This document shows positions 10,219 to 18,306 of a stretch of 64,000 nucleotides of DNA, piece after piece. The notes beneath the pieces are model-generated. The model was not told the origin of the DNA and did no database searches. It saw only the letters and a list, made by a program, of their open reading frames with translations. Numbering within the stretch: the first letter of the stretch is position 1; every line of letters starts with the position of its first letter. A program made the position numbers and the translations under genes. Origin of the DNA: CAVRQM01 sp963732775. Lineage in GTDB: Bacteria; Pseudomonadota; Alphaproteobacteria; Acetobacterales; Acetobacteraceae. The DNA is taken from the NCBI GenBank assembly GCA_963732775.1, contig CAVTAR010000004.1, positions 372,001 to 436,000 of the forward strand. The letters are read 5' to 3'.

Positions 10219-10278
10219 GGACAGCATGGCACGTCGCCGGGCAGCTTGGCACGTCGATGGACAGCTTCGCGCGTCCCG
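10219..10278. repeat. Three tandem 20-bp imperfect repeats upstream of copC
   Basis: Units start at 10219, 10239 and 10259, each of the form GG(A/G)CAGC(A/T)T followed by (G)GCACGTC in units 1 and 2 and a more diverged third unit. They fill the gap between the divergent SDR gene and copC and end 14 bp before the copC ATG. Direct repeats with a 20-bp period in a promoter region suggest a regulator binding site, perhaps for a copper-responsive factor. Confidence 0.5.
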
Positions 10279-10292
10279 CCTAGACGGTGCGC

Positions 10293-10673
10293 ATGACGCC
10301 CCGCCGCCGTGCCGCGGTCGCCTGCGCCGCGCTGCTGGCCTGGGCGCCCCTGCCGCTCGCCGCCCACGCGATCCTGGTCGACAGCGCGCCCGCCTCGGGG
10401 GCGAGCGTCCCGGCCGGGCCGGTCGCGTTCCGGCTGCGCTACAACAGCCGCATCGACGCTGCCCGCTCGCGCCTGGTGCTCACGGCGCCCGACGGCGCGC
10501 AGGCCGTGCTTGCCATCACCCCCGGACCGGCGCCCGAGCGGCTGGGCGGCGCGGCGACGCTGGGCCCCGGCGCCTGGTCGCTGCGCTGGCAGGTGCTGGC
10601 GATCGACGGGCACATCACCCGCGGCGACCTGCCGTTCACCGTCGCGGCACCGGGAGCGGCGGCCGCCCCGTGA
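10293..10673 (+). CDS. copC: CopC-family periplasmic copper-binding protein
   Basis: A 126-residue secreted CopC domain. A signal peptide (M-T-P-R-R-R followed by a hydrophobic Ala/Leu run) ends at LAAHAILVDS, so the mature protein begins with or near the copper-binding His. The second signature, AIDGHITRGD, carries the other conserved His, and the family pattern SAPASGASVPAGP follows the N-terminus. The protein acts in the periplasm and would hand copper to CopD. I prefer the ATG at 10293 over the GTG six bases upstream. Its stop codon overlaps the copD start. Confidence 0.9.
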   Translation: MTPRRRAAVACAALLAWAPLPLAAHAILVDSAPASGASVPAGPVAFRLRYNSRIDAARSRLVLTAPDGAQAVLAITPGPAPERLGGAATLGPGAWSLRWQVLAIDGHITRGDLPFTVAAPGAAAAP

Positions 10674-12332
10674 GCCTGCTCGTCGACGTGTTCGGCTACC
10701 TGTCGGTCGATCCTGCACGGCCTGGTCATCGTCGCACAGTCGACGGCGCTGGGCGGCGTGCTGTTCCTGCTGCTGCTGGCCCGACCCTTCGCCGATCTGC
10801 CGGAGGGGCCGGGCATCGTGCGCGACAGCGCCCGCGTCGCCGGCCTCGCGGCGGCGGCCCTGGTGCTGTGCGAGGCGCTGGCGCTCGCGCTGCAGGGCTC
10901 GGTGCTGGTCGCCACCGTCGAGTTGAACTGGGCCGACGTGCTGCGGGCAGATTTCGCGATCGCGAGCCTGGTGAAGATCGCGGCCGCCCTGGTGCTGGCG
11001 GGGCTGCTGCTCGGGGGCGGCCACCGGGCGGGCGGCGGCCGGGCCCCGGCGTGGCTGCTGCTCGCCGCCGGCGGCACGGAACTGGTGGCGGCCACGCTGA
11101 CCACCCACGCCGCCGCGCGACTGGAGCTGCGGGCGCCGCTGCTGCTGGCGGAGGGGCTGCATCAACTGGGCGCGGCGATCTGGATCGGCGGCCTGCCGGC
11201 GTTCGTGCTGGCGCTGGCCCGGGTGCGCGACGGCGCCGGCTGGCGGCGGGTCGGCGCGCGGTTCTCGCGCATGTCGATGGCCGGCGTCGCCTGCATCGTG
11301 GTCTCGGGCGGCGTGATGGCGTGGCTGTACATCGGCTCGCTGAAGGGGTTCTACGGCACCGCCTACGGCGTGATGGTCGGCGCCAAGATGGCGATGTTCG
11401 CCGGCCTGCTGCTGCTGGGGCTGGGCAACTTCCTGGTGGTCGGGCGGCTACGCGCCGATCCGGGCGCCTCGGTGCTGCGCCTGAAGCGCTTCGCCGAGGT
11501 GGAGATCGGCGTCGGCTTCGCCGTGTTCTTCGCCGCCGCCTCGCTGACCTCGGTGCCGCCGGCGGTGGACCTGACGCACGACCGGGTGAGCTGGGCCGAC
11601 ATCGTGCAGCACGACGCGCCGCAATGGCCGCGGCTGTCGAGCCCCGACCGGGACACCCTAACCCTGCCGGCGCTGCAGCGGCAGCTCGACGCCGAGGCGG
11701 CGGCCAAGCAGGCCGAGCCACGGCCCGCCTTCGTGCCGGGCTCGGGCGTGATGCCGGCGCGCAACGCCGGCGACATCGCCTGGTCGGAGTACAACCACCA
11801 CTGGTCCGGCCTGTTCGTGCTGGCGATCGGCGTGCTGGCGCTGCTGAACCGCGGCGGCGCGCGCTGGGCGCGGCACTGGCCGCTGGTGTTCCTGGGGCTG
11901 GCGGCGTTCCTGTTCGTGCGCTCGGACCCGGAGGTGTGGCCGCTCGGCGCGGAGGGGTTCCTCGAGAGCCTGCGCGACCCCGAGGTGCTGCAGCACCGCT
12001 TCTTCGTGCTGCTGGTGGTGGCGTTCGCGCTGTTCGAGTGGCGGGTGCGCGCCGGCGGATGGCGCAGCCGCTGGGCGCCGCTGGTGTTCCCGCTGCTGAC
12101 CGCCGTGGGCGGTGTCGCGCTGCTGACGCACCAGCACGCGATTGCCAACATCAAGGACCAGCTGCTGATTGAACTGACCCATACGCCGCTGGCGCTGGCC
12201 GGCATCGCCGCCGGCTGGGCGCGCTGGCTGGAGCTGCGCGCCGATGGCGGCACGGCGCGGGTCGCCGGCTGGGTGTGGCCGTCCTGCCTGGTGCTGGTGG
12301 GGCTGATCCTGCTCGACTACCGCGAGGCGTGA
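10670..12332 (+). CDS. copD: CopD-family copper import membrane protein with C-terminal extension (one frameshift)
   Basis: A polytopic inner-membrane protein thought to take up copper delivered by CopC. The GTG at 10670 overlaps the copC stop (GTGA). After about 13 codons an extra G near 10709 shifts the frame; without it the sequence reads on as LHGLVIVAQSTALGG, a typical CopD first span. The CopD core with its conserved His residues ends near 11600. A further block (about 11770-12332) with four more predicted spans and HHWSGLFVLAIG follows, giving a total of about 553 residues, longer than classical CopD. Many relatives from this bacterial group have this extension. Confidence 0.82.
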
Positions 12333-12391
12333 CGACGGGCCGCCTGCGATGACCCGGCGGTGGCGAGCCGGCCGCCTGGCACGCGGAGTTG

Positions 12392-12501
12392 CTAGGGCGC
12401 CGTGCCGAACGCCTGGCGCAGGCGCAGGGTCGCGAACGCCTCGGCCGCGGCGGCCGGTCGAGCACCTGGCCCATGCCGAAGAACTCGTGCTTGACGCCGC
12501 C
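12392..12501 (-). pseudogene. C-terminal remnant of an alpha/beta hydrolase
   Basis: On the minus strand the sequence reads GVKHEFFGMGQVLD, then after a one-base shift AAAEAFATLRLRQAFGTAP and a stop. The H-E-F-F-G-M-G block is the catalytic-His end of acetyl-hydrolase (Aes/fold-3) enzymes. Nothing resembling the rest of such an enzyme is found upstream, where the RlmM-like gene starts within 100 bp. This looks like a deletion relic with an extra indel. Confidence 0.5.
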
Positions 12502-12597
12502 GGGCGGACTTCGTGATGCGTTCTCCCGGTGGACGCCAGTCGCGTCGCGCGGCCAACGCCGGCGGGAGACGATGTTTCGTGCGCTGACGGTGTGTCG

Positions 12598-13512
12598 TCA
12601 CGTGCCGGCGGGCGGGCGGCGCCACAGGAAAGTCAGTTCGTGCTTGTTGTGGAACAGGTGCAGCAGCCGCCCGCCGGGGATCGCGGCGAACGCCTCGGCC
12701 GCGTCGTGGTCGGTGCCGGCCTGGAACTTCACCGTGCAGACGATGCACTGGGCGCACCCCGCCGCGATCCAGCGCCGCACCAGCGCCAGCAGGCGCGCCG
12801 GGTAGGCCACCACGTCGCTGCACAGCCAGTCGCACGGCTCGGGTGCCACCGCCCAGGCGCTGTCGCGGCGGAACCGCACGCCCGGCATGGCCGCCACCGC
12901 CGGCGCGAGCGGCGCCTTGTCGATCGCCAGGACGCTCGCCCCGAGCCCGGCCAGCGCCCAGGTCCAGCCGCCCGGGGCCGCGCCGAGGTCGACGCATTGC
13001 TCGCCGGGGCCGGGCCAACGGCCGAGGCGGGTCAGCGCCTCCCACAGCTTCAGGTAGGCCCGGCTCGGCGGCCCGGCGCGGTCCTCGACGAACCGGCACT
13101 CGCCGTTCACGAACGGGCTCGTCTTGCTGGCGCTGGCGAGCAGCCGGTCGGGTGCCAGCAGCGTCCAGCCGCCGAGATGGCTCGTGGGCGGCGGGCTCGG
13201 GAACACCAGGGCGCGGGCCCGCACCGGCGGCAGCCGGGCCTCGATCAGCGCCAGGCGGCCGGTGTGCCGCACCGGCAGCGCCGACCAGTTGCGCTGCACC
13301 ACCCGCAGCGCGTCCGCGGCCTGCCGGATCGACGGCGCGGCGAGCTCGAGCGGCGCGGTCCAGGTGTCGAGCGCCCAGGCGCAGGCGATCGGCGGGTCGG
13401 GCGACAGCGCGAGGCGTCCGTGCCAGGCGTCGAGCCGCACTCCCTGGCGCGACAGCTCCTCGGCGAGCGGCGTCTCGAAGCCTTCGGCGGCGAGGTAGCA
13501 GGCGGCGATCAG
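12598..13512 (-). CDS. RlmM-like 23S rRNA 2'-O-ribose methyltransferase
   Basis: About 304 residues. The C-terminal RrmJ/FtsJ-type SAM methyltransferase domain has motif I as CVDLGAAPGGWTWAL. The K-D-K-E tetrad of 2'-O-methyltransferases is complete: Lys in RAYLKLWEAL, Asp in CDWLCSDVV, Lys in CTVKFQ and Glu in NKHELTFL. The N-terminal half resembles the substrate-recognition part of RlmM, which modifies C2498 of 23S rRNA. No standard start codon lies at the expected place: the frame begins by overlapping the stop codon of the DUF423 gene, where only CTG (13512) or ATC is available. The next in-frame GTG would remove about 30 conserved-looking residues. Confidence 0.8.
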   Translation of the reverse strand: MIAACYLAAEGFETPLAEELSRQGVRLDAWHGRLALSPDPPIACAWALDTWTAPLELAAPSIRQAADALRVVQRNWSALPVRHTGRLALIEARLPPVRARALVFPSPPPTSHLGGWTLLAPDRLLASASKTSPFVNGECRFVEDRAGPPSRAYLKLWEALTRLGRWPGPGEQCVDLGAAPGGWTWALAGLGASVLAIDKAPLAPAVAAMPGVRFRRDSAWAVAPEPCDWLCSDVVAYPARLLALVRRWIAAGCAQCIVCTVKFQAGTDHDAAEAFAAIPGGRLLHLFHNKHELTFLWRRPPAGT

Positions 13513-13865
13513 CGCGCCGTCACCGCGGCGGCGACCAGCAGCAGCCAGCCAGCGATCAGCAGCATGCCGCCGGCCGGTGCGACGCCCGGCAGATGCCAGC
13601 CGGCGAGCGCCAGCCCGTAGACGGCGCCGCAGAACAGCACGACCCCCAGCACGAACGCCATCCCGGCGGCCTGCGCCGCCCAGCCGCCGCGGGCGGCGAG
13701 CAGGCCCACGGCGAGCAGCGCCAGGGCGTGCCAGCCCTGCATCTGCACCGCGCCCTGCACCTGCGCCAGCACCGCGGGCTCGAGCCGGCCGTGCGCCGCG
13801 ACCGCGGCCATCGCCACCGCCCCCGCCCCCGCGATCCCGCCCGCGCCGATCCATACCCGCACCAT
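13509..13865 (-). CDS. DUF423 family small membrane protein
   Basis: A 118-residue protein with about four hydrophobic spans. The N-terminal G-A-G-G-I-A-G-A, the AAVAAHGRLEP block, the M-Q-G-W-H-A-L-A-L-L block and the central LGVVLFCGAVYGLAL are characteristic of DUF423 (YgdD-like) proteins, whose function is unknown. The ATG is at 13865. The downstream methyltransferase frame overlaps its stop codon, so the two are translationally coupled. Confidence 0.85.
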   Translation of the reverse strand: MVRVWIGAGGIAGAGAVAMAAVAAHGRLEPAVLAQVQGAVQMQGWHALALLAVGLLAARGGWAAQAAGMAFVLGVVLFCGAVYGLALAGWHLPGVAPAGGMLLIAGWLLLVAAAVTAR

Positions 13866-13927
13866 GGCGCATTCCTTAGCGCCGATCCGATGGACTGGCG
13901 CGCGGTTTCGCGCGAACTTCCCGCCCC

Positions 13928-14878
13928 ATGCCGCGCGGCGACCTGTTTCCCGAGATCGGACCGTTCGAGACCGGCTACCTGCCGCTCGCTGCCGGCCACG
14001 TCATGTACTGGGAGCAGGTCGGCAACCCGCGCGGCAGCCCGGTGCTGTTCCTGCACGGCGGCCCGGGCGCCGGGGCGGGCGCGGTGCATCGCCGCTTCTT
14101 CGACCCGACGTTCTGGCGCCTGGTGGTGTTCGACCAGCGCGGCGCCGGGCGGTCGCGGCCGCTCGGCAGCCTGGTGCAGAACACCACGCCGGACCTGGTG
14201 CGCGACATCGAGACGCTGCGCCGCCACCTCGACGTGCCGCGCTGGATCCTGTTCGGCGGCTCCTGGGGCTCGACGCTGGCGCTCGCGTATGCCCAGGCGC
14301 ACCCCGACCGGGTCTCCGGGATGGTGCTGCGCGGCGTGTTCCTCGGGCGGCCGGCCGAGGTCGCGTGGTTCCTGCACGGGATGGCCGCGTTCTTCCCGGA
14401 CGCGCACGCCAACTTCGTGAGCTTCCTGCCCGAGCCGGAGCGCGGCGACATCCTGGGCGGCTACCTGCGGCGGCTGACCGACCCCGACCCGTCGGTGCAC
14501 CTGCCGGCGGCGCGGGCGTGGTCGGTCTACGAGGGCTCGTGCAGCACGCTGCTGCCCAGCCCGGACACGGTGAACTCGTTCGCCCAGGACCGCAGCGCGC
14601 TGGGGCTCGCGCGCATCGAGGCGCATTACTTCGCGCACGGCCTGTTTCTGCCGCCCGGCGGGCTGCTGGACGGGATGGCTCGCCTGGCCGGCATCCCGGC
14701 CGAGATCGTGCAGGGCCGCTACGACATGATCTGCCCGCCGCGCACCGCCTTCGAGCTCGCCGCCGCCTGGCCGCAGGCGCGGCTGTCGATCGTGCCCGAT
14801 GCCGGGCATTCCGCGCTGGAGCCGGGGGTGCGGCGCGCGCTCGTCACCGCCGTCGAGCGGTTCCGGGCCGGGCGCTGA
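13928..14878 (+). CDS. pip: Prolyl aminopeptidase
   Basis: A 316-residue alpha/beta hydrolase that removes N-terminal proline from peptides (clan SC, family S33). The N-terminal EIGPFETGYLPL, the oxyanion loop LHGGPGAG, VVFDQRGAGRS, and the nucleophile elbow GGSWGS are all present. The acid lies in the QGRYDMICPP segment and the catalytic His in DAGHSALE near the C-terminus. It is cytoplasmic with no signal peptide, its length matches the family, and it is divergent from the DUF423 gene with a 62-bp gap. Confidence 0.93.
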   Translation: MPRGDLFPEIGPFETGYLPLAAGHVMYWEQVGNPRGSPVLFLHGGPGAGAGAVHRRFFDPTFWRLVVFDQRGAGRSRPLGSLVQNTTPDLVRDIETLRRHLDVPRWILFGGSWGSTLALAYAQAHPDRVSGMVLRGVFLGRPAEVAWFLHGMAAFFPDAHANFVSFLPEPERGDILGGYLRRLTDPDPSVHLPAARAWSVYEGSCSTLLPSPDTVNSFAQDRSALGLARIEAHYFAHGLFLPPGGLLDGMARLAGIPAEIVQGRYDMICPPRTAFELAAAWPQARLSIVPDAGHSALEPGVRRALVTAVERFRAGR

Positions 14879-14935
14879 GCCGGGCGAACGCCCGGCCGTG
14901 CAAGGCGTTGTGCCGCAACCCTGGAGCTGTCCCGC

Positions 14936-15511
14936 ATGATCCGTCCGACCCGGTTCGTCCTCGCGGCCGCCCTCGTCCCGGCTGCCCTGGCCTTGGCGGC
15001 GTGCTCGGCGGCCGACCATGCGGCGACGCAGGTGACGGCGGCGGCGCAGGCGCAGACCAGTCCGAGCCTGTCGACGGCGGACGCGGCCTTCCTCGACGAG
15101 GCGTCGCGCGCGGGGATCGAGACGGTGACGTTCGCCCAGCTCGCCCGCACCCAGGGCGTGCGGGCGTCGACGCGGGATTTCGCGACGCGGCTGGCCGACA
15201 CGCACACCACGCTGAACCAGGACCTGACGCACCTCGCGGCGCGCAAGCACATCGCGCCGATCGCCAGCATGGACCCGGCGCACCAGGCGGACTACGACCG
15301 GCTGGCGGCCCTGCATGGCAGCGCCTTCGACCGCGCCTGGCTGAACCAGCAGGCGGCCGACCACCAGGCGATGCTGCGCCTGTTCCAGGGCGAGGCGGGG
15401 CGCGGCACCGATGCGGACGTGCGGGCGCTGGCCGCGCGGGGGGTTCCGGAGATCGAGCGCCACCTGGTGTCCATCGGCAAGCTCGGCGGGCGGGCGGCGG
15501 CGGCGTCGTAG
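14936..15511 (+). CDS. DUF4142 domain lipoprotein
   Basis: A 191-residue lipoprotein. The signal peptide ends in a lipobox LALAAC, so Cys would be lipidated, giving a periplasmic protein attached to a membrane. The rest is the mostly helical DUF4142 domain: DAAFLDEASRAGIETVTFAQLA, a T-R-D-F-A-T-R-L-A-D-x-H-T motif, and a second helical pair with HQAMLRLFQGEA. The domain is ferritin-like in predicted fold but lacks an obvious di-iron set. Function unknown; similar proteins are linked to envelope stress. Confidence 0.83.
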   Translation: MIRPTRFVLAAALVPAALALAACSAADHAATQVTAAAQAQTSPSLSTADAAFLDEASRAGIETVTFAQLARTQGVRASTRDFATRLADTHTTLNQDLTHLAARKHIAPIASMDPAHQADYDRLAALHGSAFDRAWLNQQAADHQAMLRLFQGEAGRGTDADVRALAARGVPEIERHLVSIGKLGGRAAAAS

Positions 15512-15587
15512 CCTGCCCACGGCACGTGGTCACGGCCGACATTAAGTTGAGATCGTAACGATTAGGGCGTGCGGAGGTGTGCCCGCC

Positions 15588-16286
15588 TCATCGCCGCTTG
15601 GACAGCGGCGGCATCCACCAGGGACGGCGCTTGGGATCGACGAAGCCGCTGTCGGTCTCGATGCAGCGATGGTGCCAGCACGCGGCACGGTCCTCGGCCA
15701 GGGTCGGCCGCCGCGGCTTCTTCGGCCGGGGCTTCCTCACCCTGGGTTTCGGCGGGGGGAGCGGGCCGTCCGGCGGGTGGGGCCAGGGCGGGATGGCGAG
15801 CATCCGGCACAGGGCGGCCAGCGGCCTTCGGGCTTGCGGCACCTGGGCTAGCAGCACCTGCACATCGGGGTCCTGCAGCCAGCGCTGCAAGGGACCCGCA
15901 GCCCAGCGGATCTCGATGCCGCGGGCCATCAGCCAGCCGACCCTCCCCGGCAGGCGGGGCGGGCGCGGTCTGGGCGGGGGCGCGTCCGGTGGTGGGGCGT
16001 CTTGCGGCGTGGCCTCGGCGGCGGCGGCTGGTCGTGGCGGGCGGGGCGGGCGGACCCGGGGCAGTTGCCCGGTGGCGAGCAGGGCGAGGAGGGCTTGCAG
16101 GCGGGCAACGAGGCGGCCGGCCCGGCGGTAGACCAGCGCCGGCAGCGGGCTCGATCGCTCCCGCAATTCCCAGAGGCCGAGGCCCCGGGTCAGCATGGCC
16201 CAGATCAGGCCGAACTGGCGCGAGAGGTCCAGCAGGGCGGGCTGGGATGGGAGGGGGGTCGGGAGGGGGGTGGTGGGGGTAGACAC
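15588..16286 (-). CDS. Hypothetical Pro/Arg-rich protein
   Basis: A 232-residue protein I do not recognise. An N-terminal helical part (LLDLSRQFGLIWAMLTRGLG and a following Arg-rich helix) is followed by a Pro/Ala/Arg-rich linker, then a helical block with RWLQDPDVQVLLAQVPQARR, and a basic C-terminal tail with several K-P-R repeats ending in ACWHHRC and RPWWMPP. There is no signal peptide or membrane span. The start is taken as GTG at 16286; the frame upstream is repeat sequence. The high basic content suggests nucleic-acid contact, but that is only a guess. The upstream intergenic region carries an interspersed palindromic repeat. Confidence 0.5.
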   Translation of the reverse strand: MSTPTTPLPTPLPSQPALLDLSRQFGLIWAMLTRGLGLWELRERSSPLPALVYRRAGRLVARLQALLALLATGQLPRVRPPRPPRPAAAAEATPQDAPPPDAPPPRPRPPRLPGRVGWLMARGIEIRWAAGPLQRWLQDPDVQVLLAQVPQARRPLAALCRMLAIPPWPHPPDGPLPPPKPRVRKPRPKKPRRPTLAEDRAACWHHRCIETDSGFVDPKRRPWWMPPLSKRR

Positions 16287-16363
16287 GAACAGAGCATGAA
16301 CGATGCGGGGACTGAAGTCAAGCGGGAGCGTGGTGTCGGGCGGCTTCGAGCGTGGCGGCAACC

Positions 16364-16472
16364 CCACCCGGCCCTTCGGGCCACCCTCCCCATAAAGGGG
16401 AGGGAGATTGCTTCCCTCCCCCACTGTGGGGCTTGGGTCGCAGAGCGAACCAAGGGCCCGGAGGGCCGGGTG
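16364..16472. repeat. Interspersed palindromic repeat, copy 1
   Basis: An outer inverted pair (CACCCGGCCCTTCGGGCC at 16364 and GGGCCCGGAGGGCCGGGTG ending near 16472) encloses two smaller hairpins, CCCTCCCC...GGGGAGGG and CCCCCAC...GTGGGG. A second element at 17543-17640 has the same order of parts in the same direction. The arrangement resembles the intergenic REP/BIME-like families of alphaproteobacteria. The rest of the gap 16287-16602 shows no gene. Confidence 0.65.
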
Positions 16473-16602
16473 GGAGCGAGGGCAGGGCGGGCGGGCGGTG
16501 CTCGGGGTGCTTCCAAGCCTTGCGCGGCGACCTGCCGCGGCCTCCGGTTTGACCGCTGCGGGACGTGGGCCGCAGGCTGGCCGGGCGGCACGGGAGGCGG
16601 CG

Positions 16603-17502
16603 ATGCGGGTAGCGGTGGTCGGGCTGGGCTCGATGGGCATGGGTGCGGCGCTGAACCTGCTCGCCAAGGGCTTCGACGTTACCGGCTGCGACCTCGGCGC
16701 GGCGCCGCGGCAGGAGTTCGCCGCAGCCGGGGGCAGGGCCGTCGCCTCGCCCGAGGCGCTGCCGGACGCGATCGAGGCGCTGGTGGTGTTCGTCGTCAAC
16801 GCGACGCAGGCCGAGGCGGTGCTGTTCGGCGCCGCCGGCGCGCTGCCCCGCCTGCGCCCCGGCGGCGTGGTGCTGTGCTGCACCACGCTCGCCCCCGACA
16901 TCGCCGTGCGCCTCGCCGCCCGCGTCGCCGAGGCCGGGCGGCTGCTGCTCGACGCCCCGGTCTCCGGCGGCGCGGGCGCGGCGCGCGCCGGCACCATGGG
17001 GGTGATGGCAAGCGGCCCGCCGGCGGCGTTCGAGCGGGCGGCGGCGGTGCTCGACGCCATCGCCGGCAAGGTCTGGCGGCTGGGCGACGCGCCAGGGGTC
17101 GGCAGCACGGTCAAGATGGTCAACCAGCTGCTGGCCGGCGTGCACATCGCGGCGGCCGCCGAGGCGCTGGCGCTCGGCATCCGCGCCGGGGCCGACCCGC
17201 GCACGCTGTTCGAGGTGATCGACGCCTCGGCCGGCGGCTCGTGGATGTGGCGCAACCGCGTGCCGCACATCCTGGCCGGCGACGACACGCCGCTGTCGGC
17301 GGTGAACATCTTCGTCAAGGACCTCGGCATCGTGCTGGACCAGGCGCGGGCGCTGACCTTCCCGCTGCCGCTGGCGGCGACCGCCCACCAGCTGTTCCTG
17401 GCCGCCGCCGCCGCCGGGCATGGCGGGCGCGACGACGCCTTCGTCATCCGCGTGTGGGAGGCGCTGACCGGGATCGCGCTGCCGACCGGCGAGGCGGGCT
17501 GA
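16603..17502 (+). CDS. L-threonate dehydrogenase-like NAD(P)-dependent oxidoreductase
   Basis: A 299-residue beta-hydroxyacid dehydrogenase. The N-terminal Rossmann fold starts VAVVGLGSMGMGAA (G-L-G-x-M-G), the substrate loop is LDAPVSGGAGAARAGTMGVM, and the catalytic Lys lies in VGSTVKMVNQLL. The C-terminal NIFVKDLGIVLD segment favours the L-threonate dehydrogenase (LtnD) branch over 3-hydroxyisobutyrate dehydrogenase. LtnD oxidises L-threonate to 2-oxo-tetronate, but the kinase and aldolase partners of that pathway are not in the window, so the substrate is inferred only. The ATG at 16603 follows GGGAGGCGG. The gene sits between two copies of a palindromic repeat. Confidence 0.82.
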   Translation: MRVAVVGLGSMGMGAALNLLAKGFDVTGCDLGAAPRQEFAAAGGRAVASPEALPDAIEALVVFVVNATQAEAVLFGAAGALPRLRPGGVVLCCTTLAPDIAVRLAARVAEAGRLLLDAPVSGGAGAARAGTMGVMASGPPAAFERAAAVLDAIAGKVWRLGDAPGVGSTVKMVNQLLAGVHIAAAAEALALGIRAGADPRTLFEVIDASAGGSWMWRNRVPHILAGDDTPLSAVNIFVKDLGIVLDQARALTFPLPLAATAHQLFLAAAAAGHGGRDDAFVIRVWEALTGIALPTGEAG

Positions 17503-17542
17503 TCGGGCGGCCGCCCCCCATCCGGCGGTTCCCAGCCGGCCG

Positions 17543-17640
17543 GCCCCAACCGGCCCTTCGGGCCACCCTCCCCACACAGGGGGAGGGAGGAAACTGTTCC
17601 TCCCCATTTTGGGGAGGGTGGCGCATAGCGCCGGTGGGGG
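17543..17640. repeat. Interspersed palindromic repeat, copy 2
   Basis: Outer arms CCCCAACCGGC and GCCGGTGGGG enclose hairpins CCCTCCCC...GGGGGAGGG and CCTCCCCATTTTGGGGAGG. The core ACCGGCCCTTCGGGCCACCC matches copy 1 at 16364 nearly base for base and has the same orientation. It lies between convergent genes (dehydrogenase and DUF2459), where the second hairpin with its TTTT loop could also act as a terminator. Confidence 0.65.
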
Positions 17641-17652
17641 CGGCCGGCGGGG

Positions 17653-18306
17653 CTACGGCGGCAAGGGGCACAGCGCGGCGCGGCGGGCGCGTGCCATCGC
17701 CTGGGCCGCGAACACCACGCCGTCGGGGCGCACCGCGAGCCCGGCACGCTGGAGCGCCTCGGCGGTCCAGGTGTTGCACGTGTTCCACAGTCCGTAGCGC
17801 TCGCGCGCGGCGTAGAACAGGCTGCCGGGCGAGGGGCCGCGCGCAATCAGCCTCGGGCCGCCCGCCCGGTCGCGGTCGAACTGCGCCCACAGGAAGTCCG
17901 AGAGCGCGGCGAGCCCGCCGGCGGGCACCGGCAGCACGACGACGTCGCCGGGCGGAAAGGCGCGGTCCGGCGCCACGGCGAGCCCGATGACCAGCATCGC
18001 CCCGGGCCCCGGGAAGGGGCCGAGCAGGTACTCCTCCCAGCGATCGACGCGCGCGGTCAGGAAGGTGCGCTTGCCGAAGCCGAACAGCAGCGCCGGGGCA
18101 CCGGGAAACAGCGCGCGGAACCGCGCCGCGCCGCCGGACAGTTCGGCACTCGGCACGGCGATGTCGGTGTGCCAGCCGTGATCGACGACGTAGACCACGC
18201 CGCCCCCCGAGGCGGCCGGCGAGGACGGCGGACAAGCTGGCGGCGGGCCGGTGGCGCAGCCGGCGGCCAGCAGCAGCCCGGCGAGGATTACGAGGCGCGC
18301 TGCCAG
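17653..18306 (-). CDS. DUF2459 (TIGR02117-like) lipoprotein
   Basis: The domain reads VVYVVDHGWHTDIAVP, then ALLFGFGKRTFL, WEEYLLGPFPG and a C-terminal NTCNTWTAEALQRAGL, characteristic of DUF2459; function unknown. The shortest start is GTG at 18198, but the frame continues upstream through a lipoprotein-type signal (LVILAGLLLAAGC with lipobox LAAGC), so the real start is probably further up. No ATG, GTG or TTG is available there; I placed the start at the CTG at 18306. The 5' end overlaps the end of the DUF2147 gene by about 19 bp. Confidence 0.72.
   Translation of the reverse strand: MAARLVILAGLLLAAGCATGPPPACPPSSPAASGGGVVYVVDHGWHTDIAVPSAELSGGAARFRALFPGAPALLFGFGKRTFLTARVDRWEEYLLGPFPGPGAMLVIGLAVAPDRAFPPGDVVVLPVPAGGLAALSDFLWAQFDRDRAGGPRLIARGPSPGSLFYAARERYGLWNTCNTWTAEALQRAGLAVRPDGVVFAAQAMARARRAALCPLPP

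Noticed and set aside
16364..17640. CRISPR-like repeats
   Set aside because: Only two copies more than 1 kb apart, complex palindromes rather than short direct repeats with spacers, and no cas genes.
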